Translations under genes and position numbers: made by a program
The notes under the pieces: model-generated
Database searches by the model: none
Told to the model about the DNA's origin: nothing
Seen by the model: the letters and a program-made list of their open reading frames with translations, nothing else
Shown here: piece by piece, positions 63,850 to 64,000 of the stretch
Layout of the letters: every line of letters begins with the position of its first letter
How positions within the stretch are numbered: position 1 is the first letter of the stretch
Source: Atrichornis clamosus
Taxonomy: Eukaryota > Chordata > Aves > Passeriformes > Menuridae
Reading direction: 5' to 3'
DNA: 64,000 nucleotides
Assembly (NCBI GenBank): GCA_013400975.1
Contig: WBMZ01010243.1
Location: 1-64,000, forward strand

Positions 63850-64000
63850 TGTGGTGGGTTGACCTTCAGTGGCCGCCACATGCCCAACAAGCCACTCTAT
63901 TACTTCCCCCTCAGCAGGACAGGGGAGAAGAAAATGAGATGAAAATGAACTCACAGGTCAGGATAAAGGCAATTTAATAAAGAAAAGGAAAGGCTGTGCA
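63850..64000 (-). mobile_element. LTR of an avian endogenous retrovirus, cut by window end
   Basis: It begins tgtggtgggttgaccttcag, followed by the catgcccaacaagccactct block, the cagcaggacaggggagaaga block and a gcaatttaataaagaaaagg stretch that runs out at the window edge. This is the same end seen at 25879, so the element is in minus orientation. Whether it is solo or part of a longer provirus cannot be seen here. Confidence 0.85.

Noticed and set aside
1..64000. tRNA, rRNA, CRISPR arrays, bacterial operons, phage or plasmid features
   Set aside because: None seen. Base composition, retroelement content and lack of dense open frames all point to a bird nuclear genome.

Overview
This window looks like a 64 kb piece of a bird nuclear genome, most likely a songbird or another neoavian. 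It is AT-rich by eye. It carries no bacterial-type gene layout and no confidently recognisable protein-coding gene. The lineage call rests on its repeats. There are several CR1 LINE fragments with the typical avian 3' tail (tccaacc..., then attctRtgattctgtg). There are also long terminal repeats (LTRs) of a kind very common in passerine genomes, with a 'gttgacc-ttggctggatgcc' terminus and TG...CA ends. No tRNA, rRNA, CRISPR or prokaryotic feature was seen.

Layout. 1-2474: unique AT-rich DNA. About 2475-2996: a CR1 copy in which the 5' region is fused to the 3' tail. 2997-9099: unique DNA with an A/C-rich tract (6186-6372) and a perfect 11-bp hairpin (5023-5048). 9100-9796: a solo LTR, minus orientation. 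9797-16490: unique DNA. About 16505-16901: a possible minus-strand processed retrocopy. 16902-25878: unique DNA with two exon-like stretches (18044-18127, 21137-21249) and a 14-bp minisatellite (21716-21778). 25879-26475: a second solo LTR, minus. 26476-32950: unique DNA with G/T-rich tracts and a GC-raised exon-like block (30396-30716). 32951-33222: a CR1 reverse-transcriptase fragment. 33223-47722: unique DNA with one exon-like stretch (36174-36296) and a faint CR1 tail (38620-38675). 47723-47903: a CR1 3' end. 47904-59289: unique DNA with a small CpG-containing block (about 51895-52240). 59290-61320: a GC-raised block with nested CR1 elements in opposite orientations. 61321-63849: unique DNA. 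63850-64000: the start of a third LTR, cut by the window end.

Interpretation. The window is best read as intergenic DNA or the interior of very large introns, shaped by old retroelement insertions and later deletions. The longest open frames (up to about 180 codons) match no family I recognise, and several lie in low-complexity DNA or inside repeats. A few short frames are bounded by good splice signals and are listed at low confidence as candidate exons; they need RNA or comparative data. I did not find a convincing new biological system. The observations most worth checking are the possible processed retrocopy with a flanking near-repeat, the splice-bounded 84-nt frame at 18044-18127, the nested opposite-strand CR1 copies, and the LTRs that share an end but not a body.
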